Shown piece after piece: positions 14,923 through 24,157 of a stretch of DNA of 64,000 bases. Under the pieces are notes generated by a model. The model had not been told where the DNA came from. It did no database searches and was given only the letters and a program-made list of their open reading frames with translations. Each line of letters opens with the position of its first letter. The first letter of the stretch is position 1. Source of the stretch: Salinisphaera sp040361255 (lineage in GTDB: Bacteria; Pseudomonadota; Gammaproteobacteria; Nevskiales; Salinisphaeraceae). The DNA is taken from NCBI RefSeq assembly GCF_040361255.1, contig NZ_APNG01000001.1:124001-188000 (forward strand), given 5' to 3'. Made by a program: the position numbers and the translations under genes.

Positions 14923-16413
14923 CTAGCGCACGACCTCGTATTCGCCGAGCTTGAAACGACGCATCGACAGCGCGTATTCCGTGGCCAGCCCCGGAAACAG
15001 CGTATGGTTTTCGCCGTGCTCGTCCAGATACCAGCTCTGGCAGCCCGAGGTCCACGAGGTATAGCGCATCCGGTTCTGCAGCTTTTCGTGATAGCGCTGC
15101 ATGATGTCGGGTTTGACCGCGATCGCGGTCAGTTCGTCGTCGAGCAGCTTTGCGATCGCCTGGGTGATGTAGCGCGCCTGGGCCTCGGTATAGATGAGCA
15201 CCGAGGTATGCCCCGGCCCGGTATTCGGCCCGAGCATGAAAAACCAGTTCGGCACGCCGGCCGTGGCTACGCCCTTGTAGGCCTTGCCGCCGGGCCCGTC
15301 CCAGATATCGGCCAACGGCACGCCGTTTTCGCCAATCACGGGAAACGGCGGGCTGGCGATATTGATCTTGAAACCGGTGGCGGTGACGATTACATCGGCC
15401 TCGATCTCGCGACCGTCGCTCAGGCGCAGGCCGTTTTCGGTAAAACGCTCGATACCGGCGGTTTCGACCGTCACGTTGTCGCGCGTGAGCGCCGGATAAT
15501 AGTTGCTGGCAAACAGCACGCGCTTGCAGCCGATTTCATAGTCCGGCGTGAGTTTTTCGCGCAACGCCGCATCCTTGACCGTCGAGCGCATATTCCACAG
15601 TGCGAGCTTTTTCATACCCGTGGCCAGCGGCGAATTCAGAATCACCGCCGGGCCGACCAGCCCTTCCGTGATCGCCAGAATCGCCCGCCGAAACGCGGTC
15701 TGTGCGAATGGCACGCGCCGGAAGGTGGCTTTCATCAACGCCGGCAGCGCCTTGTCGAGCTTGGGCAGCACATAGGGCGCGCTACGCTGAATCACGCTCA
15801 GCTGTGCCACCTCGGGTGCAATCGCCGGAATCACCTGAATCGCGCTGGCGCCGGTGCCGATGACCGCGACCTTCTTGCCGGCCAGCGAAATATCGTGATT
15901 CCAGCGGGCGGTATGCATGATTTCGCCTTTGAAATCATCCATACCGGCGAAATTCGGCGTCGCAGGCTCGACCAGACCGCCGACCGCACAGACCACCGCG
16001 CGCGCGGTGTAGCACGCGCCGTCCTCCGCCGTCAGATGCCAGATGCCCCGCGCATCGTCGAACTCGGCCGCCGCGATGCCCACACCGAATTGCAGGTGAT
16101 CATGCAGGCCGTATTTCTCAGCACAGCGCTGGATATAGGCCTGGATCTCGGCCGAGCCGGAATAGGTCGTTGACCAGTCCGGGTTCTGTTCGAAGGAATA
16201 GGAATACAGATGCGAGGGCACATCGCAGGCACAGCCCGGATAGGTGTTGTCGCGCCAGGTGCCGCCCACGTCGTCCGCGCGCTCGAGAATCGCGAAATCC
16301 GTAATGCCCTGCTGTTTGAGCCGAATACCGGCGTTGATGCCGGAAAAGCCGGCACCGATGACGATCACATCGTGGTGGATCGCGGGACGGGCGTGTTTTT
16401 CAACCTGCGGCAT
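14923..16413 (-). CDS. Flavin-containing (Baeyer-Villiger-type) monooxygenase
   Basis: The 496-residue protein has an FAD-binding GAGFSG at 20-25 and a second nucleotide-binding GTGASA (about 192-197, NADPH). Between them, FKGEIMHTARWN fits the Baeyer-Villiger fingerprint FxGxxxHxxxW, with N instead of the usual P/D after the tryptophan. VTATGF (about 345) is the conserved ATG motif before the C-terminal part. Such enzymes insert oxygen next to ketones or oxidise soft heteroatoms using NADPH and O2. ATG 16413 (MPQVEKHARP) places the Rossmann fold near the N-terminus. It follows uraA on the same strand by about 60 bases but has no clear metabolic link to it. Confidence 0.88.
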   Translation of the reverse strand: MPQVEKHARPAIHHDVIVIGAGFSGINAGIRLKQQGITDFAILERADDVGGTWRDNTYPGCACDVPSHLYSYSFEQNPDWSTTYSGSAEIQAYIQRCAEKYGLHDHLQFGVGIAAAEFDDARGIWHLTAEDGACYTARAVVCAVGGLVEPATPNFAGMDDFKGEIMHTARWNHDISLAGKKVAVIGTGASAIQVIPAIAPEVAQLSVIQRSAPYVLPKLDKALPALMKATFRRVPFAQTAFRRAILAITEGLVGPAVILNSPLATGMKKLALWNMRSTVKDAALREKLTPDYEIGCKRVLFASNYYPALTRDNVTVETAGIERFTENGLRLSDGREIEADVIVTATGFKINIASPPFPVIGENGVPLADIWDGPGGKAYKGVATAGVPNWFFMLGPNTGPGHTSVLIYTEAQARYITQAIAKLLDDELTAIAVKPDIMQRYHEKLQNRMRYTSWTSGCQSWYLDEHGENHTLFPGLATEYALSMRRFKLGEYEVVR

Positions 16414-16474
16414 GAGCGGTATCCGTGCCAAATCGACACCGCAGTAGATAACGTGACATCCATCGATGTCAATA

Positions 16475-17740
16475 TCAGCGCCGCGTCGGTCCCCAGGGCA
16501 AAAGCAGATTGAGCAGCACACCCAGCACGCCTGCCAGGGCGATGCCTTCGAGCGAGAACTCGCCAGCCGAAAAACGCAGCCCGCCTACGCCGGTCACCAG
16601 AATGATGCCTATGATGGCCAGATTGCGCGGCTCGGCGAGATCTTCTTCGGTCTTGGCCAGGCTGTTCATGCCCACGACAATAATCGCGCCGAACAGCAGC
16701 ACGATAATGCCGCCCATCACCGGCGTGGGAATGCTCGCCAGCAACGCGCCGAGCTTGCCGACGAAGGCGAACACGATCGCAAACCCTGCCGCCCAGGTCA
16801 TCAGCGCCGGATTGTAGGCACGGGTCAGGGTGACCGCGCCGGTGACTTCCGAATAGGTGGTATTGGGCGGACCACCGAGGACGGCCGCCAGCGAGGTGGC
16901 CAGACCGTCGCCGAGCATGGTGCGATCAATGCCCGGATCTTTCAGGTAGTCGCGCCCGGTGACCGAGCGAATGGCCACGATATCGCCAAAGTGTTCGATC
17001 GCCGGCGCGATGGCGACCGGCACCATGAACAGGACCGCCTGCCAGTTCCATTCCGGGGCCACGAAATTCGGCACCGCAAACCAGGGGGCAGCCGCGATCG
17101 GGGCGAAATCCACCATGCCGAACGTCATGCTCAGCACATAGCCAGCCGCCACACCACACAGAATCGGCACCAGCGACAGAAAGCCACGGGCGAACAGCGA
17201 TACGGCCACGGTGACCGCCAGTGCCACGAAAGAAACGGTCATCGCCGCGGCGGGCTCGACCAGCTGGGTGTTGCCGTTGCCATCCAGGCCCATGGCCAGA
17301 TTGACCGCCACCGGCGCGAGCACGAGCCCGATGACCATGATCACCGGCCCGGTGACAATGGTTGGCAGCAGTCGGGTGATCACGCCGACGCCGCGCAGCC
17401 GAATGAACAGCGACAACAGCATATAGACGCCGCCGGCGGCCATCAGCCCGCAGAGCGTGCCGGGTATACCCCAGGTTTCGACGCCGTAGATGATCGGCGC
17501 GATGAAGGCGAAGGACGAGGCCAGAAACACCGGCACGCGTCCGCGGGTGACGATCTGGAACACCAGCGTGCCGAGCCCGGCCGTAAATAGCGCCACATTC
17601 GGGTCCAGCCCGGTGAGCAGCGGCACCAGCACGAGCGAGCCAAAGGCCACGAACAGCATCTGTGCGCCCAGCAGACCATCGCGGGCACGCAGCCGATAAA
17701 CGCTGTCCGCCGTGGCGTGCTGTTGTGGCTCGTTCGCCAT
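16475..17740 (-). CDS. uraA: Uracil/xanthine permease (NCS2 family)
   Basis: The 421-residue membrane protein has about 14 hydrophobic segments. The NCS2 motifs are visible: IEHFGDIVAIRSVTGRDY (about 255-272, with substrate-binding glutamate) and GDGLATSLAAVLGGPPNTTYSE (about 284-305, with the second conserved site). Uracil import by proton symport is the expected function. It lies 61 bases behind upp on the same strand, the classic upp-uraA pair for uptake and salvage. AGAGG directly precedes ATG 17740. Confidence 0.92.
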   Translation of the reverse strand: MANEPQQHATADSVYRLRARDGLLGAQMLFVAFGSLVLVPLLTGLDPNVALFTAGLGTLVFQIVTRGRVPVFLASSFAFIAPIIYGVETWGIPGTLCGLMAAGGVYMLLSLFIRLRGVGVITRLLPTIVTGPVIMVIGLVLAPVAVNLAMGLDGNGNTQLVEPAAAMTVSFVALAVTVAVSLFARGFLSLVPILCGVAAGYVLSMTFGMVDFAPIAAAPWFAVPNFVAPEWNWQAVLFMVPVAIAPAIEHFGDIVAIRSVTGRDYLKDPGIDRTMLGDGLATSLAAVLGGPPNTTYSEVTGAVTLTRAYNPALMTWAAGFAIVFAFVGKLGALLASIPTPVMGGIIVLLFGAIIVVGMNSLAKTEEDLAEPRNLAIIGIILVTGVGGLRFSAGEFSLEGIALAGVLGVLLNLLLPWGPTRR

Positions 17741-17801
17741 CCTCTGCCCTCTTACGCATTGACGCGAGCGCCGTCGGGCGCCCGCGCACGGGGTCGACGT
17801 G

Positions 17802-18434
17802 TTATTTGGTGCCGTACATCCGATCGCCGGCATCGCCCAGACCGGGGCGGATATAGCCGTGATCGTCGAGCCGCTCATCGATGGCGGCCGTGAAGATCGG
17901 CACATCGGGATGGGCTTCACGCAGCGCGGCCACGCCTTCGGGTGCCGCCAGCAGACACAGGAACTTCATGTTCTTCGCGCCCTGCTTTTTCAGATGCGTG
18001 ATCGAGGCGATCGCCGAATTGCCGGTCGCCAGCATCGGGTCGACCACGATCACGCGGCGCTCGCCGATATCCTGGGGCACCTTGCAGTAGTACTCGACCG
18101 CTTCGAGCGAGTCCGGGTCGCGAAACATGCCGATATGGCCGACGCGCGCCGAGGGCATGAGCTCGACCATGCCTTCCAGCAGGCCGTTGCCGGCACGCAG
18201 AATCGACACGAAGCACAGCTTCTTGCCGGCCAGGGTCGGCGCATCCATCTCCTGCATGGGCGTTTCGATGCGCTCGGTGGTCATTTCCAGATCGCGGGTG
18301 ATCTCGTAGGTCAGCAGATGCGCGACCTCGCGCAACAGGCTGCGAAATTTCTGCGTGGACGAGTTCTTGCGTCGCATCAGCGTGAGCTTGTGTGCGATGA
18401 GCGGATGATCGATGACGGTCACGTTCTCGTCCAT
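17802..18434 (-). CDS. upp: Uracil phosphoribosyltransferase
   Basis: The 210-residue enzyme converts uracil and PRPP to UMP. DPMLATGNSAIASI (about 130-143) is the PRPP-binding signature, and SILRAGNGLLEGM and the closing GDAGDRMYGTK are also diagnostic. AAGGAAG lies 7 bases before ATG 18434; a TTG two codons upstream is less likely. It is the first gene of upp-uraA. The cytosine deaminase at 9918-10361 could feed it with uracil. Confidence 0.97.
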   Translation of the reverse strand: MDENVTVIDHPLIAHKLTLMRRKNSSTQKFRSLLREVAHLLTYEITRDLEMTTERIETPMQEMDAPTLAGKKLCFVSILRAGNGLLEGMVELMPSARVGHIGMFRDPDSLEAVEYYCKVPQDIGERRVIVVDPMLATGNSAIASITHLKKQGAKNMKFLCLLAAPEGVAALREAHPDVPIFTAAIDERLDDHGYIRPGLGDAGDRMYGTK

Positions 18435-18572
18435 GAGCAACTTCCTTTATCGGCGATTCGCGGGCGAACGCGCGCATTAGACCTGATCCGGTGCCTGATC
18501 GGAAACCCCGACGCCCCTCGGTGCAACCGATTACCGTACATACGGCGTCCATTCGACGCTGCAAGATTCGTG

Positions 18573-19508
18573 CTATGGCGTACTGCTGCGAAAACGCGCG
18601 GCCTGATCGGTCAGCCAGTCGGCAAAGGCGCGTGCGGCGGCCGGCACTTCGCCCGCGCCCGGCAATAGCAGCTCATAGGTAAACGGCGATGCCATCACAT
18701 AGCGGCTGCCAAAGGGCGCCACGAGTACGCCGCTGGCCAGCCGGTCGGCTGCCAGTACGCTGGTCGCCAGCGCCACGCCATGCCCGGCGATGGCCTGATC
18801 CAGCGCCAGCCCGAACAGCGAATAACGCCGATGCATATCGAGTTCGATGCCGGGCGCACCCGCAGCCTCCAGCCATTCGCGCCAGCCCGGAAACAGTTCC
18901 GCCTGGTTCGACAGCCATTTCACATGCAACAGGGTATGGCCGGCCAGATCCGCAGGCGTTTCGAGCTGCGGGCCGTTTTCCAGCAGCGACGGCGCACACA
19001 CCGGGAACAGGGTTTCATTCATCAAGCGCGTACTACGCACCCCCGACCACGGCCCCTGCCCGTAACGAATGGCCAACTGCGCCCGGTCCTCGTGCCAGCC
19101 GGGCTCGACCAGCTGGGCGCTGGCCTCCAGCGCCAGGCCGACGTCGGGATAGCGGGATTCGAAATCGGCCAGGCGCGGCAGTAGCCAGTGCTGGATGAGC
19201 GAGGGTGATGCGCTCACGGTTAATTGCGTACTGCCGACATTCGCACGTGACGCGGCCTGAACGCTGCGTGACAGCTGCGCGAACGCTGCGCCGCATTCTT
19301 CGGCCAGGCGCGCGCCGCCCTGGGTCAGGCGTACGCCCTGGGCATGACGCTCGAACAGCTCGGTGCCAAGCCTGGCCTCGAGCTGCTTGACGTGGCGGCT
19401 GATCGCGCCGGGCGTGACATGCAGATCCAAAGCGGCCGCCTTGAAGCTTTCATGGCGTGCAGCACACACGAACGCGCGCAACGAATTCAGCGGCAGGCGG
19501 TCGATCAT
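18573..19508 (-). CDS. LysR-family regulator, GcvA-like
   Basis: The 311-residue protein has an N-terminal winged helix-turn-helix (RLPLNSLRAFVCAARHESFK, then AAALDLHVTPGAISRHVKQLE) and a two-lobe effector domain. The LPLNSLRAF start and the PGAISRHVKQLE recognition helix are of the GcvA/AmpR branch. It is divergent from the DMT transporter gene, with starts about 100 bases apart, and may control it and itself. The gap contains a perfect 12-bp palindrome CACCGGCCGGTG at 19561-19572. The effector is unknown. Confidence 0.9.
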   Translation of the reverse strand: MIDRLPLNSLRAFVCAARHESFKAAALDLHVTPGAISRHVKQLEARLGTELFERHAQGVRLTQGGARLAEECGAAFAQLSRSVQAASRANVGSTQLTVSASPSLIQHWLLPRLADFESRYPDVGLALEASAQLVEPGWHEDRAQLAIRYGQGPWSGVRSTRLMNETLFPVCAPSLLENGPQLETPADLAGHTLLHVKWLSNQAELFPGWREWLEAAGAPGIELDMHRRYSLFGLALDQAIAGHGVALATSVLAADRLASGVLVAPFGSRYVMASPFTYELLLPGAGEVPAAARAFADWLTDQAARFRSSTP

Positions 19509-19607
19509 GGCGATTGAGTTTTCCTGAGCCTGGGCCTGCAGTTTAATGGTTTGCGCGCACCACCGGCCGGTGCTTTCCTATGCGCGCCATTTACCCGCGA
19601 TCACGGC

Positions 19608-20552
19608 ATGAATACACATGCAGAAAAAATGACCCAGGCGTTCGCTCCGGCCAGCCGCCGCGCGCTGGATATGCAGGGCAGTCTGCTCATGCTCGTGTTC
19701 TGTCTGGCGCTGGGGCTGCAGCAGGTAGCCATCAAATGGGTCGCCGCGGATATCGCCCCCATCGCGCAGATCGCGATCCGCTCGATGCTGGCCGCGATCC
19801 TCGTCATTGGCGTGGCCTATGCGCGCGGCGTACGGCTGGCCGATGCCCGGGCGGTGTTCTGGCCGGGCGTGGCCGTGGGCATCGGCTTTACCGCCGAATT
19901 CTGCTTCGTGGCACTCGGGCTGGAATACACCACCGCTTCGCATATGTCGGTGTTTCTCTATACCGCACCGGTATTCGCGGCCCTCGGCCTGCATTTTCTC
20001 GTACCCGGCGAGCAGCTGGGCCTGCGCCACTGGATCGGCATCGCGATCGCCTTTGCCGGTATCGTGCTGGCCATGGCGCCGAGCGGCACGGCGGGCGGCG
20101 GCCCGGCCGTGGGCTCGCTGATCGTGGGCGATATCCTGGGCACCATGGCCGGCATGGGCTGGGCCGCGACGACGGTGGTCATTCGTACCACGGCCCTGTC
20201 CGAACAACGCCCGACGCTGACCTTGTCCTACCAGCTCACGATCGCCGGGGTGTCGCTGCTGATCCTGGCCGCCGCACTCGGCCATATCGGCGACATCCGG
20301 GTCACCGCGCCGGTGCTTTTGAGCATGAGCTTTCAGACGTTCGGGATCGCCTTCGGCGTGCTGTTGCTGTGGTTCGCGCTGCTGCGCCGATATCTGGCGT
20401 CCCGGCTGGGCGTGTTTTCGTTCTTGTCGCCCGTATTCGGCGTGATCTTCGGGGCCCTGCTGCTGGGCGAGGCGCTGACCTGGAACTTCGTGCTCGGCGG
20501 TATCGCCATCATTAGCGGCGTGATCATCGTCAGCGCGCCCGGGCGGGGATAA
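19608..20552 (+). CDS. DMT-superfamily (EamA) transporter
   Basis: The 314-residue protein has ten hydrophobic segments and two EamA repeats; LEYTTASHMSVFLYTAPVF and the late LASRLGVFSFLSPVFGVIFG are typical. It is divergently paired with the LysR gene, a common arrangement for exporters controlled by their own regulator. ATG 19608 is taken because it leaves a normal short cytoplasmic start before the first segment. The substrate is not deducible. Confidence 0.88.
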   Translation: MNTHAEKMTQAFAPASRRALDMQGSLLMLVFCLALGLQQVAIKWVAADIAPIAQIAIRSMLAAILVIGVAYARGVRLADARAVFWPGVAVGIGFTAEFCFVALGLEYTTASHMSVFLYTAPVFAALGLHFLVPGEQLGLRHWIGIAIAFAGIVLAMAPSGTAGGGPAVGSLIVGDILGTMAGMGWAATTVVIRTTALSEQRPTLTLSYQLTIAGVSLLILAAALGHIGDIRVTAPVLLSMSFQTFGIAFGVLLLWFALLRRYLASRLGVFSFLSPVFGVIFGALLLGEALTWNFVLGGIAIISGVIIVSAPGRG

Positions 20553-20584
20553 GGCCTATGCCTTGTCCGCCGCCCGGCTCGATC

Positions 20585-21478
20585 CTAGTGCTTGGTGGCG
20601 TAGGCCGCGTCCGTCTTTTCCACCAGCTCGTCGATGAGCTGGAGATGATGGCTGTTGTTCTGCTGCCAGGGATGGAAGCCGTAGCGGAAGTACGCCGCCC
20701 ATTCCGGCAGCTGGCGGCGTAGTACACCGGGCGCGGTACCGAACAGCGTATTGAGCACCTTCAGATGCCCACGCCAGCCTACCTTGCGGCATTCGGCGCT
20801 GGCCTGACTCATGCGGTAATAGAAATACGCCACCAGGGGCCAGAAGATGGCGGTGGCCACGAGCATGCCGGTGGCGCGTTCGGCATAGGCGATCGGCCCA
20901 CGGCCGATACAGCGATCGTAGACATCGAAGGCGACCGATTTGTGCTCGATTTCTTCCAGCGCATGCCATTGCCACATGCGTTTGTAGTCTTCTTGCGAGC
21001 CTTCCATCGTCTCCGGAAAATCCAGAATCGAGTTACCCATGAGCGCGGTGAAGTGCTCGAGTGCGATCGTGGCCGATAGCGGAAACGAGCGCGGCGTACG
21101 TTTCTTGATGAAATCCAGAAACGACCAGACGAAGGCATCCAGCTGCGCGGCCGGCAGGCCGTGGCGCGTCATGAGCTCGTTGTATTCCTTGTGCTCGCGG
21201 CTATGGATGGCTTCCTGGCCGATGAAGGCGGTCGCCGCCTTCTTGAGATCGGGATCGGGGATCTCGTCGCGATAGTCACGAACCGCATCGATGAACATGC
21301 GCTCGCCGGCCGGAAAGAACAGGCTCAACGCATTCATGAACTGGGTCACATGGGGCCCGAGTTTGTGCCAGTCGTTGATACGGTCTTCCGGCGGCAGAAA
21401 ATGCAGATCCCGACGCTCGGGGATGACGTCCGACTTGCCGTCGTCGGTGTGCTTGATGTGTTCTGCGGGTGTGGCCAT
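20585..21478 (-). CDS. Metal-dependent hydrolase of the ferritin-like PF10118 type
   Basis: The 297-residue protein carries repeated metal-ligand motifs: FIGQEAIHSREH (about 86-97), IALEHFTALMG (about 136-146) and WHALEEIEHKSVAFDVYD (about 171-188). This is the diiron-like pattern of the family named predicted metal-dependent hydrolase. One hydrophobic segment (about 205-222) could be membrane-embedded. GGAGG lies 5 bases before ATG 21478. The family has no well established reaction that I can name. It is convergent with the DMT gene and stands alone. Confidence 0.8.
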   Translation of the reverse strand: MATPAEHIKHTDDGKSDVIPERRDLHFLPPEDRINDWHKLGPHVTQFMNALSLFFPAGERMFIDAVRDYRDEIPDPDLKKAATAFIGQEAIHSREHKEYNELMTRHGLPAAQLDAFVWSFLDFIKKRTPRSFPLSATIALEHFTALMGNSILDFPETMEGSQEDYKRMWQWHALEEIEHKSVAFDVYDRCIGRGPIAYAERATGMLVATAIFWPLVAYFYYRMSQASAECRKVGWRGHLKVLNTLFGTAPGVLRRQLPEWAAYFRYGFHPWQQNNSHHLQLIDELVEKTDAAYATKH

Positions 21479-21618
21479 ATCGCCTCCGTTAGGGGTCAGC
21501 TGCCTTGGGCAGCGGCTTTTAAGAAAATCCTCCGTTTCGCATATCAAGTCAAATCCGCAATATCACGTAGATGCGATAACCAGCAGCCAACGCATACGAC
21601 CGCCATTGATTGCGCCCA

Positions 21619-21664
21619 CAAAAAAGCCCGCGCTCGGGCGTGTTTTACACGCTCGAGCGCGGGC
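21619..21664 (-). terminator. Strong terminator of the small acidic gene
   Basis: Arms of 18 bases (21626-21643 and 21647-21664, GCCCGCGCTC.GGCGTGT against its complement, one G/T-type mismatch) have a TTT loop. On the minus strand the stem is followed by a run of T (A-run at 21620-21625). It ends the 66-residue gene transcribed from the right. Confidence 0.88.
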
Positions 21665-21682
21665 CATTCGGGCTGCCCCTGA

Positions 21683-21883
21683 CTAGCCCATCTTGGCCAG
21701 TTCGCGCCCGGTTTCGATCGCTTCCTCGCGGGTCTTGGGCGTGCGGTCGGTGGTCCGGGATTCGGTCTCGTCGTCGAAGCGCACTTCGATTTCCCAGCCG
21801 CCTTCCTTTTCGATGCCGATGGTTTCGAAACCGCGGGTTTCGTCGCGTTCCAGGGTTTCCCAGTCGGTCAGGTTCTTGGTCAT
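21683..21883 (-). CDS. Small acidic protein of unknown function
   Basis: This 66-residue protein (73 if a TTG start at 21904 is used) is not recognised. It has many E, D, T and R residues, a central GGWEIEVRFDDET strand pair and an ending helix TREEAIETGRELAKMG. This looks like a small soluble alpha/beta protein similar in style to DUF2188/hypervirulence-type small proteins, but no match is claimed. The strong terminator just after it argues that it is a real gene. It lies 94 bases behind the TAXI permease gene on the same strand. Confidence 0.6.
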   Translation of the reverse strand: MTKNLTDWETLERDETRGFETIGIEKEGGWEIEVRFDDETESRTTDRTPKTREEAIETGRELAKMG

Positions 21884-21976
21884 AGTCTGCTTACTGTCAT
21901 TCAAGTGTCTCGGCGCGAGCGTAACAGGCTATCGCGGTTACCGAATCAGGTTGTTTGCGGATTCGTACCCGCAGGT

Positions 21977-24157
21977 TCAACGCGCCGGCTGTCGCTCGGC
22001 CTGGCCCGTCGCACCCAACATGAATAACGCCACGGCAATCAGCGCGCCGATCGCGTCGCTGATCCAGCCCGGATAGATCAACGCCAGCGCGCCGAACAGC
22101 GCGAGCAGCCGCCAGGGCGCGCCCAGCGGCCGACGCAGGTAGCCTTCCACCGCAACGGCGAGCAGGCCCACGCCGACCACCCCGGTGATCGCGACCGTGG
22201 CCACATTCAGCCAGGTGGCGTCGATCATGAGCATGCTGTGGGCGAACACGAACATATAGGGCACCACGAAGCCCGCAATCGCCAGCTTCATGGCCTGAAC
22301 CCCGGTGGCGTTGGGCGAGCCGCCGGAAATACCGGCGCCGGCATAGGCCGCGAGCGCGACCGGCGGGGTGAGATTGGCGAATATGCCGAAATAGAACACG
22401 AACATATGGGCCACGAACACGGCCGTGTCGTTCGACCCCGCCAGCTCCCGAAACAGGGGCAGGTTGAGCAGGATCGGCGCGGCCATGGTCGAGGTGATGA
22501 TGTAGCAGGGAATACTGGGTAGGCCCATGCCGAGCACGATCGATGCGCCCATCGTCAGCGCCAGCGTGACCAGCAAACGCAACATCTCCGAGGGAATGGC
22601 CTGGCCGAGGTTGACCACTGCATCCGCGGCATCCAGCGCGATGCCGGTAAGCGTCGCCACGCCCACGACGATGCCCACCGCCGCACAGGCGATCGCCACC
22701 GGAATCGAGTTGCGTACGCCCTCCGTCATAGCATCGCGACAATCGGCCAGGTCCATGACCTCCGATTCCAGCCCCAGCCGGCTGCGAATGGCATTGATGG
22801 CCATCGGTACCGCGATGATCGCGAACAGCCATAACCGGGAGGCCGGCAGGCCGGGCAATGGCCGGGATTCGATCAGCGCCCAGATCTGCGGTTCGAATAC
22901 GAGGGCGACCAGCACCGCCGCCAGACCCAGCACCAGATTGCGCGTGCCGCAGATCAGCACCGTGGCCGCGATCGACCAGAACGCCGCAAAGAACGGCGCA
23001 CGCCCGTCGAAGATCAGCCACAGCAGCACGACCATGGGCAGCAGCAGATGGCCGCGCTCGAGTAGCACGCTTTTCAGCGGCGTGAGCTCGGAACGCGGAA
23101 TACCTTCCAGGCCGTTGCGCAGCGCCCGCAGGTGCACCTGAAACAGAATGCCCAGATAGAACAGCAGCGCCGGGATGATGCCGGCCAGCATGACCTGGGT
23201 GTAGGGCACTGACAGCACCTCGGCCATGATGAAGGCCGCCGCACCCATGATCGGCGGCAGAATCTGGCCGCCCACGCTGGCCGCGGCTTCCACCGCCCCG
23301 GCGAAGTTGGCGCGATAGCCGGTGCGCTTCATTAAGGGAATGGTGAACGCCCCGGTGGTCACCACATTGGCGATGGCCGAACCGTTGATCGAGCCGAGAA
23401 AACCGCTGGCGATCACCGCCACCTTGGCCGGCCCGCCGCGACTGGGCCCGGCCAGGGCCAGGGCTAGATCGTTGAACAGCCGCCCCAGCCCGGACTTGAC
23501 CAGAAACGCGCCAAAGAGAATGAACAGAATGATATAGCTGGCCGACACCGCGATTGCGGTGCCCAGCAAGCCTTCGGTGATATAGACCAGATGCGACACG
23601 ATCTGGCGCGTACTCGCCAGCACGATGGATTCGGTCAGCTGCGGATAGAACGACAGCTTGGCGTAGAAGCCGTAGGCAAGAAACACGATCGCCAGCCCCG
23701 GCAGGCCCCAGCCAGTCACCCGTCGCGCAGCGTCGATGACCAGAGCCAGCGCGGCCAGGCCCACGATCATGTCCAGCGTATTGATCCGCCCGGCCGAGGC
23801 GATCACCCGGTCGGCCGAGACCACCATGTAAACGCCAATCGCGAAGGCGGCCACGGCCAGAATCACATCCCCAAAGGCCACGCGATCGCGCGCACCGCGC
23901 ATCGCCCAGGGGTAGAGCACGAAGGTCAGCCCGAGCAGCACATACAGATGAATACTGCGTTGGACCACGTCGACCAGCGGCCCGGAAAACGAGGTATACA
24001 GATGAAACAGCGCCAGCAGCACGCTCAGCGCGATCACGAACTGCATCACCCGTTTGGGCAAGGCATGCCGTACGCGGCTTTCGCGGTCGTATTTTTCCAG
24101 TGTTTCCGGATCGGCCACGGCCGGCTCTGCGGCGGGCGCTTGCTGGGCTTGATTCAT
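21977..24157 (-). CDS. TRAP transporter fused permease (4TM-12TM, TAXI type)
   Basis: The 726-residue membrane protein joins the small (DctQ-like, about residues 35-165) and large (DctM-like, about 170-726) TRAP subunits in one chain, as in TAXI systems. SGFLGSINGSAIANVVTTG and EAAASVGGQILPPIMGAAAF are the large-subunit signature, and NLTPPVALAAYAGAGISGG is a second. It moves an organic acid or amino acid using the sodium gradient, with help from the binding protein at 24690-25790. The start overlaps the DUF1850 stop as ATGA. Substrate is unknown. Confidence 0.93.
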   Translation of the reverse strand: MNQAQQAPAAEPAVADPETLEKYDRESRVRHALPKRVMQFVIALSVLLALFHLYTSFSGPLVDVVQRSIHLYVLLGLTFVLYPWAMRGARDRVAFGDVILAVAAFAIGVYMVVSADRVIASAGRINTLDMIVGLAALALVIDAARRVTGWGLPGLAIVFLAYGFYAKLSFYPQLTESIVLASTRQIVSHLVYITEGLLGTAIAVSASYIILFILFGAFLVKSGLGRLFNDLALALAGPSRGGPAKVAVIASGFLGSINGSAIANVVTTGAFTIPLMKRTGYRANFAGAVEAAASVGGQILPPIMGAAAFIMAEVLSVPYTQVMLAGIIPALLFYLGILFQVHLRALRNGLEGIPRSELTPLKSVLLERGHLLLPMVVLLWLIFDGRAPFFAAFWSIAATVLICGTRNLVLGLAAVLVALVFEPQIWALIESRPLPGLPASRLWLFAIIAVPMAINAIRSRLGLESEVMDLADCRDAMTEGVRNSIPVAIACAAVGIVVGVATLTGIALDAADAVVNLGQAIPSEMLRLLVTLALTMGASIVLGMGLPSIPCYIITSTMAAPILLNLPLFRELAGSNDTAVFVAHMFVFYFGIFANLTPPVALAAYAGAGISGGSPNATGVQAMKLAIAGFVVPYMFVFAHSMLMIDATWLNVATVAITGVVGVGLLAVAVEGYLRRPLGAPWRLLALFGALALIYPGWISDAIGALIAVALFMLGATGQAERQPAR

